A stretch of 64,000 bases of DNA from Arthrobotrys musiformis (lineage: Eukaryota; Ascomycota; Orbiliomycetes; Orbiliales; Orbiliaceae). The notes beneath the pieces are model-generated. The model saw nothing but the letters and a program-made list of their open reading frames with translations. It ran no database searches and had not been told where the DNA came from. Positions 24,255-36,471 of this stretch are shown piece after piece (within the stretch, counting starts at the first letter, position 1; the number at the start of each line of letters is the position of its first letter). A program made the position numbers and the translations under genes. Where the stretch lies: positions 2,046,001 to 2,110,000 of the forward strand of contig JAVHJL010000006.1 in assembly GCA_036971715.1 (NCBI GenBank), written 5' to 3'.

Positions 24255-24541
24255 CCGGGATACCGGTTTTGTGGAAATGCTCCACAGCTTATTTTCTTTC
24301 GCAGGTTTCAATATGGATCGCCCAGGTGCAGCAACCAGCAGCAGGAAGCTACGTAAGTGACTTTTGCTCGATTGGAGCTAGCCAGATATATACGGCGGCG
24401 AGGAGGTCGAGTATGCTTGAACTGGGAACAGGGTTGAATTGGAAGGTCCTCAAAGGCATTCCATGGATCCAAATTTCGATCTAGGCTTGTGCTGCAAGAG
24501 CAAACTCGGTTCCAGGTTTCATGCTGCTGGGAATGGATTCC

Positions 24542-24562
24542 TTTTTTTTTTTTTTTTTTTTT
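24542..24562. repeat. Poly-T run
   Basis: Twenty-one consecutive T about 290 bases upstream of the velvet start codon (A on the gene's own strand). Such poly(dA:dT) tracts commonly exclude nucleosomes at fungal promoters. Confidence 0.9.
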
Positions 24563-25744
24563 CCTGATCTGATACTCTCTCGGAGGGCCTCTCTATTCTT
24601 TTGCTTTCCGGCTCCCGTCTACCAAGTTTTGAGAGTGTGTGAGAGAAAGCGAGAGCGAGAGCGAGTGTGAGAAAGTAGTTACTTCGAAGTCCCTGCAGAA
24701 GAATGTTGCTTTCAACGCAAAAGCAAGCTTCCTCGATAGAGCAAGCAGCAAGGGGTCGTCCGGGCGGGCCAGAATACCACTCTCGGAATGAGAGAGAGGT
24801 CACGGCAATTGGATAATCCTAGCGGCGAGCGGAGCGGCTTGGACGAGATATCTCCAAACCAGCAGATTCAGGAATGAATAAGACCTTAGCGGCTCGGACG
24901 TGTGTCTGGAAGTTAAAGAGTTTCAGGATGTATGGCCCGTGGCGAAACCGTTCCGCGCGGGAGAACCCACCTGTGAACCAATGGCGAGTTTGAATATCAC
25001 GTTAGCCTTGGAGGTCATATTATTCAGAGCCGTGTAGCCGGCCAGGAAATACGAGGGAGGGTGCATTTTATCAATATCTTTTTCTTTTCTTTCTCTCTTT
25101 CTTTCTTTTCTTTCCTTCGTTCTGTCTGCTTTTTTGCATATGATATGCTCGAGAAAGAAAAAAGGGCGTTGGGAGAGTGGTATTAATTCGCAACTTACCC
25201 AAAATCGACTTGCTATATTCTGGGGTAATGATAATAGCCAGCGCTCCGCAACTCTGGCGGGCCCCACGGAAAGGAACGAACGTTGATTGGAAAACTGGAA
25301 CCGGAACTGGAGCTGGGACTGGGACTGGAATTGGAATTTGGAACTAAGCCAGGTCGGTTTTCGCCTCGGGAAGCACCAAAGGCGGCAGAAATTGAGGATA
25401 ACCGTACGGGAATATCTTTCTCCTCAGAAAAGAAAGAAACGGCCAAGGGTTCACACCAGGCTAAAGTGCAAAAGATGTCCCAGGAAGTTCGAAGAAAATG
25501 ATGACAGGAATAGATCTTTGCTGGGCCCCTAGTACCTAGCTCGACTACCTAGGTAAACTTGTGTGCATATGTGAGGACGGACGGCAAGACTGTCGTCTCG
25601 TCTGCACAGGCTCTAGTTCGTTCTGCGATATTTTCCCGGGATCGATCCTGATCCTGACGTTCGAGTTGGGAACCCTTGATAGTCGACGGCTTTGTCGGAA
25701 AGATATGCACAATAATGGCTCCACGGATCCGTTCAGGCGAGTAC

Positions 25745-25763
25745 GATGATGATGATGATGATG
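25745..25763. repeat. GAT trinucleotide microsatellite
   Basis: Six copies of GAT in non-coding DNA. Confidence 0.85.
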
Positions 25764-28700
25764 TCTTTTTGTTCGGAATAGAATTTCAGAAGCCCTTAAA
25801 AATTAGCGGACGGGGTATATATCGAATTTTGAAGTTGAATTCCCCTTTGCCCCCCAAGTCATGCGATATCGATCCCTATGCTATGCTATAGGTAGAGTGG
25901 TTACTGTCTCCGTGCCGTACGGTGCCGTGCAGCGCAGTGCAGTGCAGCGCGGTGCGGTTCCCCCCAAAGGTAACCCGAGCTCGATCGAGTCCACTCTTGA
26001 TAAAAATAATACTAAGCGAACTCTTGCAGATGCGGTTTCCCTTCAAGCGTGTAATTATATAAAATACCTTTTATATAAAAAAAAGGTTGCCAGGCCCGTC
26101 TGGATAATATAAGTTCAAGAACCGGTGTCAAATCAGAATGGAAAAAAAGAGAGGGAAAAAAGATAATAGGGTATAGTTGTAGTAGTAGTAGCAAAGATAA
26201 TAATAACAGCAGTAATAATTTTAAAAAGGACGCAATGAGTCCGAGACCGAACCCGAGATTAAGGAAGTCGTCGAGCCTCAATCATGCAAAGCAGCTGCAG
26301 TACGGCGTGCAGTTGGTCTAGTCGGGAACGTTGAATTCAAAAACAACACAAACAAACGATGATGGCCTTTAAAATTATCTTGTCCCCTTCATTCAATGCA
26401 AAGAAAGAAAGAAAGGGTAAAAAAAGGGGAGGAAGTAAAAGAGAAACAAAGGGAACAGCGTTTCCGGATGGGAGAAAGACCTGGGGATACGAACAGTAAT
26501 AAGTAAGTAAGTAGGTAAGTAAGTATAAAGATGGCAAGTTACCTAACTTACTGAACATGAACTAGGGGCAGGAGGAATAAGAAAAACAAAGATCCGAGCC
26601 TGAGGAGTCGAGTCGAGGTTGAACGGTTGTGCTATGTTATGTTATGTTCTGAGGGAGGGAGGGATCCATATGGAGGGGGCCATGGCTATGCGCAAAGGCT
26701 GGTCCTGTCCTGGGTACATTACATTACATGGCCATGGCCATGGCCGCGGCCGTGGCATGGTGATGGCGATGGACTACACCAAGTCGGTCAATAGGTATAC
26801 TAACGGGCAGGTCACAAACGGCGGCAAATAGGCAACTTGTAACCACTCGCAATGGGCCCCACAAAATATATTATATCATATCGTATCTACTCATATCTAC
26901 CTAGCTATCCGATTGTATATCCTGCCATCTTCACCTATCGAGTTTGGATCTTCTGTCGAAAAAGTATCATTTTGATCCTGTGGAGAAATAGTATCTTTCT
27001 TTGTTGAGAAATCCAGAAAGAAGTAATTAGTCCACCGTTTACAATCCAATACAATCCACCATGCAATGCCATGGCCATGGCTGGTTATTATTAGCATGCA
27101 CCCCGGGCCACACATATTATTGCCGTACCACATGTGGTAGTCCTGTACATTTATTGCATCCTTACGGTATACCTAACGACCGCTAATCCACACCGTAGAC
27201 TGACTAATAGAGGTTAATAGTTGTATGTACTTACATATGTATATCGCTAAGTATATGTATGTTTGTTTTTATTACATGTATGTATGTCTGTAGGTATGTA
27301 TATGTAAGTACTAGCCAGTTGTATGTATGGCTCGCTCGTGTATGTACTCTTTGGCGGTAACGCTTGAGAGACGACGTTTGTACGAGGGGAACAAGACATA
27401 TCATATCGACAACGGGGTCACAATATTGGCCCTTCGAGTACCTGCCCTCTTCCCCTTCTCCCTCTTTTTCAGAAGAAGACGAAACAAAAGGGAAAGGAAA
27501 GGGCGGGAGCCTGAAAATGCCTGTCTTGGAAGTATCTTTTTTTCCCTCTTCTCAACTCTCTCGCTTTGTCAGTCCGTTCCCTTCAACAGAAAATTAAATT
27601 CAGAATCTCGAATAAAGTATATTCCCTGCTAGTTGGTTGAAACCTGGGCTTGGTGGCTAACGTCGATAGACCAAAACAGTAGATTGTTAATGCACCGGGG
27701 CGAGACACGTACTGTGCATACATACTTTTTGCCTTACAATGTTTTTTTGCTTTCAATACTCTGGTCTAAACATCTTTCTTTTTTAAAGATCGAATGTTTA
27801 TTTCTTATTTCCATCTTTCTTTTTTTTTTTTTCTTACGAAGTAACTAAAAAACAGGAATATAAGATAGAAAAACGAAATAACGATTTTACTCGCTTCGAG
27901 AGGCCTCTAACTGCGATTACCGTCTCACAGTGGGCAAACTGATGCCGCAGTGGCTGAACCGATGAGGAATAGGCCGGGTGGAGCTCTACTTACCTTAAAT
28001 TTCGGCATAAACCAAAACCTGCGTGTGCTTAAAATACTCCATCGTACTTACATACATAGTACATACCATACCCTAGAGTTATCTGTGGGATCGGCCTGTC
28101 AGAAGCTTGAAAAGACAGGAAAACTCCGTTTCTTTGCCCGAGATGGGGCCCCATAGAACCCCTTCCAGGAACATCGGCAATGCAGTGGAGGTCCGGCTGG
28201 CATGCAGAGAAACGACTGACTCCGTCCGCTTTTGTCATCTCGTCAAGCTTCCCTCTTTTGACGTTCTTGGGTTTTCTCGCTAGTGCTAGTCGTTCGATAT
28301 GTAAATATGCATATGACCAAATGCATCCGAGATGAGAACGCGGACCGGCCTTGGAGTGAAGACTGGAAGGGGAGTGAGGAGTGAGGAGTATGTGTACACA
28401 TTGTTAAGGGAACCCCCGCACCAACGGGTGGTCATGGCACAGTTATCTCAATCGAGATATGAGGGAGAGAGGGAGATCACATTCACAAGATTGCTCTAAA
28501 AAATCGGGAGCCTGGCCAAGTGCTTCCCAGCATTTCTCACTCGTAATAACCTTTGGTTGGATTGTGAGGCATCGACAAGAACGGCATGAGTTAAAAGTAG
28601 GCATCAGGCGGGATGTGTGGGGAAGTACCAGACACCACCCGAGCCAGCCTGGATTCGAATTCGTTGCTTTCCCCCAATGCATCACTTGAGCAGATAGTTA

Positions 28701-29886
28701 CTAAGTACCTAGATAACTGAGCCCTTTGCCCCCTTGGTGTTTTCGTTTATCATGACAGTTGGCGAGTGAGTCTATACCTGCCTGAGGAACGCTCGTAATG
28801 ATCGATACGTGCATACGATACGAAAGACCAGAAAAACAGGATATATAAAAAAATAAAATAAAGAATAACAAAAAACGAAGCATCGGCAACGCCCACATGC
28901 CCCGGATATGGGTCCAACGTTGGCAAACTCGGGCTATATTGCACAGGCCTAGGGCTTCCAATTGCAATTGCGGACTAGGTAAGTATCCTTTTTCTGAGGT
29001 CTTCCGGCCTGATACTTTTCTCTCCGAGGAAATTAGTACGACAATATCAGTTTTTTGCACAACTTAACTGCCAAGTAGCCAAAAGCTTCGTTAGCCTTGG
29101 ATTTTCCTGGAACTTCGTTCCGCCACATGCGGGCATTACACCTGCATGTGTTTTTGGGTCGTCCAAACTGATCCATAACGGCTGCGGGTAAGAAAAGAAG
29201 TTTAAGAGAGCGAGAAGGGGGGGGGCTTTTTTTTCGAACCGGTGAACGGGCTAAGCTAAGGGAATTGTGGGTGCTCGATAACATGATATGATAGGGTGCT
29301 ATCGAAGAGAGTATATCATGCAGATGGGGGAATGCAAGTCCCATCGGTTAGCGAGTTCTGCCCGGGTGCAACTGAGATTTCGTTCGAAATATCGAATCTG
29401 GCATGATCCAAGCGACGGCTCTTCGACCTTTCGCTCCCCAAAAGACGTAAGCATACCCGGGAATCACGAACTGCTGGCCGATGGAATAGATTGCGGCATT
29501 TACGAACCCCCAAAGCGATTCGTTTTTTAAACAAAGGAGTGGCCTGAATGGGGCTTATGGAAAAACAGAAACAAAAACTTCCGTCAATATCGGTCCCATA
29601 TACCCTTTTCACATTCTATATTGCACGAATTTCCCCACTCTCGACATTACACCAGCCCGGTACAATATGTGGATCGATGTACCTCCACGGACGAGAGCTT
29701 TAACCGCTTCAGTAGCCACAGAATTATAGTACAAAGACGCACAAGTGGGGCTCTTAGGGCCGCTTAGCGATTGACCTTCCCTAAGTTTGGGATCTGCTTA
29801 TAAAACTGACATAAGGTTTATGTACAGGCTCGAATACCATTCATTTCTAATTACTATATGATTGGGAGGCGCTCTAGTTGGCCTGA

Positions 29887-29939
29887 TAGCATACTAGTGC
29901 TAGCGGTGCGGACTAGTATACCTAATTACTAGTATGCTA
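29887..29939. repeat. Perfect 12-base inverted repeat
   Basis: The arms TAGCATACTAGT (29887-29898) and ACTAGTATGCTA (29928-29939) are exact reverse complements separated by 29 bases, with a further ACTAGTAT inside the loop. It could form a hairpin or be the footprint of a small inverted-repeat element. No open frame is associated with it. Confidence 0.8.
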
Positions 29940-32177
29940 CTACTACGATGATTACTTCAAATTTCGAAATAACTCTCGAAGTCAAGCCGTCCAGTGAGAG
30001 ACGGAGATCTAGAGAAGGGGTGGCCATCGTTGATCATAGTCCTGTACAGGCCTCTCGCTCTTAGCCAGGCAATGACAATTGCGAATATCTTGGTTCTCAA
30101 AAGTGTTCCCGTGTTCTCGTTTATGGTCACCAGTGGTGATATCGTGAGCCTCTGTAAACGGAAGGAGGAGGCATTCCCTATCGTTCCAGGCAGACAGGAA
30201 AGCTTAAGGTGTCCCAAATCTTGGGATTTCTAACCTTCTCCTTACAAGCCTTTTGCCCGTAGTTACTCTTTTTCTCTCTATTTCTTTTTTTTGTTTTGTT
30301 TTCTAGTTTGAAGCCAGCTGGCCGAAAGTCCCGATATTCCTTTTTTGTTTTTTTTTGTTTTCGAATCATATCCGTCGAGCTCGACCATGGCCAAGGAAGA
30401 AAAATAAATATTCATCTGATCGAGAGGTAGGTTCGGATTACATGCTACTAATAATACCTAACGAGGATGGTGTTTTGTTTTTCGACCCTCTCTCCATATT
30501 GATCATTTTGCATTTTCCATTCCGCCGCGACGTCTCGAGCTTATGCTTCTTCATTTAAAAATGGGGTACATCTACATACACAGTAGCTACTTCCACCCGA
30601 GAGCCCAATCATATGGATGCTGCTGGCCATGAAAAAGTCCACCGTCGACGTCTTTTTATTTTCCCCAGCAAGGTTATCCCGGGAAACTTTGAAATCGAGG
30701 GACGGAACGAAGACTCACGAAATTCAATCTCGATAGCACTACTATTACCTGCATTGAATTATCGGATGGGAACCGGGTCATGAGACGTCTTTGGACCTTT
30801 CGAAACTCTTAAGCTTGTGCACATTCGAAAAAATTTAGGCCCATTCTTCAAAAAACAAAAGAAGAAAGAAGAAGGAAAAAAGCACAAGACAAAAAAGAAC
30901 AACCTCCTCACAATTTCAAAAAACAAAAAAGAAAACCACAGACCCTTCGGCTGCGATCGTGTGCGCTCGGAGTTTTGGCCTATCTTCTGGTTGCTCCTGT
31001 CTAATATAATACATGCATCCCCCTTTTCTTTTTTGCTCTCGAACCCCCCATATGATAGTCCTATGCATTTTTCCTTGTTTTGTTTTGCTTTGCTTTCGCT
31101 TTTTTCTTTGTAGTAGCTCATGCATCGTTGTTGAAACCTGGTCTGGACTTTAATTTATAACCCGTGTGAGGTTATTCTCGGTTTACCGCTGTAAGAAGGT
31201 TTTCCTTGAGCCGTTGATCCAAAGGAAGGCATACATGCCTGATCCTGGCAAAGATCATATCAGCGACACAATAAATTCCTCAATGGAGCACTGCACCGGC
31301 CAAGCTGGAAATCGGACCAACGAACGGGGGTGTGGGAAACTCAAGATATCCTCCTCTTGTGGGGGAAAAAAAGTATAGTATCTCACGAAAGTCAAGCTGG
31401 GAAGAGGGGAGGATGATGATGAGGGGGTTTACTATCACCCTTTGGCCTTTTCGTTATCGGCGAAGCTAACACCGATTTCGAGGTATATTGACGGCTACCT
31501 TCTGTTCGTGGCCGAAGTTGGGACAAAAAAGATCAGCCGCCGTTTCCACTGTTACGTCGATGCGGCAAGGGTGTCCTGGTGTGCTTGCGGGTTTCATAGG
31601 AACTAGCCTTTTTGCAATTGTTTCTCGTTTTCTTCGCAATGGACGGGTTGGGGGAACCAACCGGCAAGGCGCACACATCGTTCGTTCACGTTCTGGTTAT
31701 AGCGGTATAAGATATTATATCGCATGGACTTGCGCTGGACCATATTCCCGTACCATGGCAGAAACCACAGGCATGGTTTATTTTTTGAGAACAAAAACAA
31801 GTGGCTGCATACTTAAACCTTTACAACTCGAATCTCGTCAAATCCAACCCGCCTGAAAGAATTACCCAGCTACGGCATTCTATGCGTGGCCGGCTCGATT
31901 CAAATCCACCCCCCCTCCTCTACATGTTTATATGTATGGCCGCATGGGTGGAAGGGATATTTTTCTCCGTAAATTTACTTAACTTAGTGTGTGTTTGAAA
32001 AACCCGGGTATGTTTCTATAGGCATGGTAGGTAATAATATCATGTCATGCATCATGCCTCGACACCACTTTGGCGATATCATCCCCACATGCGCAGACGA
32101 TTATCTAGTCTCAAAGGTAACCTTGACTGATTCCGGGGGAGCTGGGTGCTAGCATACTTAAGCAGTCTGATGTCTGA

Positions 32178-32191
32178 TTTTTTTTTTTTTT
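32178..32191. repeat. Poly-T run
   Basis: Fourteen T about 350 bases beyond the stop codon of the RING/RS gene. Confidence 0.85.
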
Positions 32192-32543
32192 CTTTGGGTC
32201 GCTTCGTCTATCGTCCCGACAAAGCGTCGAATCCTTACATTTGTAGCCAATTTAGGCGTCATCTTACGAGAATGCTCACTTAGCTTCATACCTGTTCGAA
32301 TTCACTATAATTGTGTACAGGAGACGGGAGAAGAAAAAATGGTGAAAAAAGAAAATGGCAGTGGAAGAGCCCCAGAAGGGAGAAGGGGGGGTGCTTGTAG
32401 AGTTAATCTATGCAAATAGCCAAATATACTGTTTCTATCTGGAAGATTTGTGATCGCACGATTTGTGTGTGAACTGAGAGCTCTCAAGGGAAGCCCCCCA
32501 TAATATCGCCGTATAGCGTAAGGCCGTAAATGTGCATTTCCAT

Positions 32544-35379
32544 CTAGCGTTTGCCCCATCGCTCCTCCTCACGTTCCCTTTCCACTCGTCTTTCCCGCTC
32601 AGCCGCTGTCTCCTCGTCCTCGTATCTGGTTGAATGTCTTCTGGAAGGCCGGGAACTCTTGGATTTTCGGTCAGGGTCGTCACCATGCCTGTCGCTTCTT
32701 TCCTCGTCGTCTCCACGACTTCGTTTGTGATGACCATGACTTCTGTGCCGACTTCGAGAACGTTTGCGGGATTTCTTGTCGCCATCCCTTCTCCTGTCAT
32801 CTCTGTCCTTGTCTTTTCGTCGATCGTCATCCCTGTCTCTGTGTCTGGATGATTTCGATTCCCCTTCTGTTATTTTCTCCGCGTCTTTTGCGTCGGTGTC
32901 TATCGTAGCTTCATCCCTTTCTTTAGTGTCCTTTCTGTCCCTACTCCGACTTCTGGAACGATCCCGCCGGTGCCTATGTGATGAACTCTTGTGACTGCGG
33001 TGGGACCGACTGGATTCCTTTTCCCGCTTGTCCTTCTCCCTATCTCTATCTTTGTCTCTATCTCCATCACGATGACGCTTGCGGTCCCTTGAACGAGAGC
33101 GAGTTCGGTCCCTGGACGCACCTCGACTCTGCCGTGGGCTGGAGCTTCTCTTGCGAGATCGGCTCCTGTGGTGTCGGTGCTTTCTAGTCCGAGATCGAGA
33201 TCGAGAACGGCTGCGTCTTCTCTCCCCTCGATCATGCGATTCGTGGTCTCTTCGCGATTCTACGGGTGAGAATTGAGTCTCATCGACTTTGGATTGTCGC
33301 CTGGATGCATCGTCGTAGTCACTATCAGGCCCAATGGCGGCGCCATTCTTGCCGGATGATGTTATGGATCCCGTTCGCAGGTGATTGGCGGAGGCATCCT
33401 CACTACAAGTTCCCGATTGTTAGCCTTTTCTCAAAATAATGTCGATAATATTAAGATCATGCGTGCGGTTTTTTTTTTTTTTTTTCAACGACTTACCTTC
33501 CTGCGACTTGTGTTTGGTGGAAACCGCCTCTGCCTCCATAGAAACCGCCGCCGCGACCTCTACCTCTACCTCTCTCGCCGCGCTCCCTCATAGCCCTGGG
33601 TCCGGTGGGAGCGTTTACGGGAGCCTGTGGCTGCGGTTCTACATCTCCAGCGGGAGTTTGATATGGATTCTCCTTAACTACAGTACCTGACGAATCAGTA
33701 GACTCAGTGGCTTGGGAATCGCCCCTGATATCAATCAACGAGATAGCATTTGTAGCACCATTGGTCTCACTACTGATGCCGTCTTGGGAGTCCTTATTCC
33801 CGCCTTGTTCGTCAGATACTTCATCAACCAGAACCTTCTCAGTATCACCTCTAGCTCTCAAATTGATCTGTAGGTGTTCCCCATCAGCGCCAACGATGGC
33901 ATTTTGCTCTGAGCCATCCCCGTTGATACCATGGGAGGGGGCACCGGAGAAATCATTACCAGAAGACTGTTGCTCGTAGTTCCTGTTGTTGCCTCGCGGC
34001 GGTCCTCCAAACTGCTGTTGCTGCTGCCCATAGTTCCCACGCATGTTCTGGTTCGAGTAATTACGGTATTGGTTGTGGTGGTAGCCACGAGACTGGAATT
34101 GTTGATGAGGCATCATCTGATTTTGTTGGGATTGATGATTTCCATAAGAAGACTGGTGATTATATCCACCTGCACCGGGATAGAAACCAGCGTTCATGCC
34201 AGAAGAATTGAAGCTCGATCCATCTAATCCATTCTGCATATTCCACCCGTTTCCCCAATTGCCTTGTCCTTGCATCCCCATCCCAGAGTTCCCATAGCTA
34301 CCTTGACCGTATCCATACCCCATGTTCATGTTTCCCATCCCGTTGAAGCCATCCGGGAAGGATTGCATTCCATTGAAGGAGTTCATGGCACCTGATTGGT
34401 CTAGGGATCGTTGTTAGTTTTCGGTTGCGTAGTGCCATATATGGTATATTTGGTGATTCTATCTTACCCATCATGTTTTGCATGCCGTTGTTCCATCCGC
34501 CTTGCATTCCGTAACCAGAGGATTGGTCATATCCGTTCCATCCCATGTTGTTATTGTTGTTGTTGTACCCCTGATACTGACCACTTTGGTCCGGATATTG
34601 GTTCATTCCCTGTTGGTTGTTCCAGAATTGCCCTCCTTGGGATTGGCCATTAGCCCCATCGCCAGTTCCTTGCGTGTTTTGGTTGTTCGCCTGGCTCTCG
34701 GTTTCGTCCTGCCCGCTCTCGGTGGCAGAAGTACTATTTTGCTCTCCCGGCTGTATATAAACCATTAGAATCATGACATGATACCGATTAAACGAGGGTG
34801 AAATCTAACCTTTGCGGCTCCTTTATCCTCAGCGTTTCCTGACGAGCTCTCTTGGTCTGCCTGAGCAGGTAACGAAGCTTCCCTGGTAGCCTCAGGTGCT
34901 GCCACGGCTGCAGGCTGGTCCGCCGGTTTCTCGACAGGAGTTTGTGGAGTCGGTGTAGCTTCCTTCTTAGCCTTTGCCAATGACCCATACTTCTTTTCCG
35001 CGGTTCGCAGGAAGATCGTAACGGTAGTCCGGAGGGAGGCATAGACTTTGCACTCGGCCGCGTCCAACGGGGAATGATCGCAGATTTTGCAGACAGTAGG
35101 GAGTTTCGATTGACCTGTTATCGGGACCAGTTTTAGTAAAAACTCTCAATTAAATTTTCTGTAGGTGGGGAATATGGAAGACGTACAGCTACCGCATATT
35201 GACTGTTCGCAGCACGGGAGCCGATAAGCATCCCGTGCAAGATCGTTACACATGGAACATCGAAGGCGGACTGGGATTTCCTCCAGTGGGATCGGGAGAC
35301 TACTGGCGATTTTTTTGTAAGCAATTGGGGTTTCTTTGAGAGCTTTGTGCTTGTTGGTTTCATCATACCTAGCTGTCAT
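32544..35379 (-). CDS. RING-finger protein with RS-rich tail, RBBP6-like RING
   Basis: There are five exons: 35379-35187, 35114-34810, 34750-34468, 34391-33497 and 33402-32544, giving 844 residues. The RING uses Cys 41, 44, 56, 57, 62, 65, 73 and 76. Its pattern C-x2-C, P-C-C, C-x2-C, C-x2-C resembles the RING of RBBP6/Mpe1, but the N-terminal DWNN domain and zinc knuckle of that family are absent. Residues 115-260 are Gln/Asn/Gly-rich with a run of Asn. Residues 260-520 are Gly/Tyr/Asn/Gln-rich with R-G-G and R-G-R repeats. The last 290 residues are an RS/RD/RE-rich tail. This composition suggests a nuclear mRNA-processing ubiquitin ligase that may phase separate; that is inference. Every junction is GT..AG and in frame. 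Confidence 0.88.
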
Positions 35380-36471
35380 TTTGATGATGATTGATGAAGA
35401 TGATGAAAATTTGGAAGATGGATCGGGTATTTCGATTGATTATGGTTGGCTGCCGGCGATCATACCGGAGAGGAGAGCCGGCGCGTACTCGGTTTGTAGA
35501 GTGTGGAGTGGAGTGGAGTGGAGTGAAGGTGGCAATTGGGAGATTAGGATATTAAGATAAGGCCATTGGCCCAAGAAACGTAGATTCTCAGGATATCTGA
35601 TGGAGGGTCTATCGAGATGAAGCCAGAGTCGATGGTTGTCTAGATCGGTTTTGAGCCGAGGGCAGTTTAGATTTTATTCGTTTCTGAAGAAGGCTGACGA
35701 GAGTAAAATTCGGTCAAGGAAATTCGTGACGAAGAACTGGATTCAAGACGCTTAAACGAAAAAGACGGAGTGACGAAAAACGAAGCCCAGAAGTACAGAT
35801 ATCGATGAAACGACGATGGAAAGGGATGCTGCTCGACCGTTGATGTTGTTGGTGAGGAGAGATCGCGAGGTGTGATTTGAGGATGGAGTGACGTTGATTG
35901 ATTATCAGAGGGAAGAAAGAAGGGTTGTCGTCTGATGAACTTTTTTGCCAATTAAAATTTTCTTACCGCGGCCATCAGCAATTTAAAACGCGTCACCCAA
36001 CGCGGCATCACAGCCAGAACCACCGTCCAGGCCTTCACGGCAACGGTTTCAGTTCGAGGAATGCGAACGGCTAATGTTTCAGTGAATTCTGATAAATTCG
36101 GAATTCCATATAAGGCCCGTTGGCTTTCCCAGCGGTGAACGTGCTTCGCAGATTTCGTATTCGCTGTAGCAGAAATCGCTTATATCTTCAGGGATCTTGG
36201 TCGGCCTCGTGGCGGTATCGATATCAAGACAAGCGTAAAATGCCGAAGCTTGATGGCTATATAAAAGAGACTCGTGCGACTTATTACCTATTCTGCGCTT
36301 GTTTCTTTCTATATGGCCATTGAGTCATTACGCTGGGAGCCGAGGTCGTTTTTTTTCTTTCATTCTATATATCTCCACGGTCTCTACCCTGATTGTAATT
36401 AACATCTCGTTCGTACTACGTTTCAATCAACTTCACTGCCGACAGAGAACAGGTCGCACAGCCCCCGAGCT
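35380..36471. promoter_or_regulatory. Divergent promoter interval RING/RS gene / hydrolase
   Basis: The interval contains GATGA-rich sequence near 35380-35410 and a GGAGT tandem repeat at 35505-35525. I see no gene. Confidence 0.5.
35505..35525. repeat. GGAGT pentanucleotide repeat
   Basis: Four copies of GGAGT about 130 bases upstream of the RING/RS start codon. Confidence 0.85.

Larger units (their letters stand above)
24255..32543. other. 8.3 kb gene-free region upstream of the velvet gene
   Basis: No frame longer than about 120 codons in this region shows a domain, spliced partner or coding-like composition. It is a patchwork of low-complexity DNA: poly-T at 24542-24562, CT tracts near 25080-25110, GGAACTGG-like steps at 25285-25340, a GAT repeat at 25745-25763, GTGC-rich DNA at 25910-25960, GTAAGTA steps near 26505-26525, GGCCATGG-rich DNA near 26728-26760, GTATGT steps at 27221-27310, an inverted repeat at 29887-29939 and poly-T at 32178-32191. 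It may hold the velvet gene's promoter, a long leader or non-coding transcripts, but none is shown by sequence alone. Confidence 0.6.

Noticed and set aside
31860..31915. Possible tRNA B box (ATTCAAATCC)
   Set aside because: There is no A box at suitable distance and no acceptor stem pairing.
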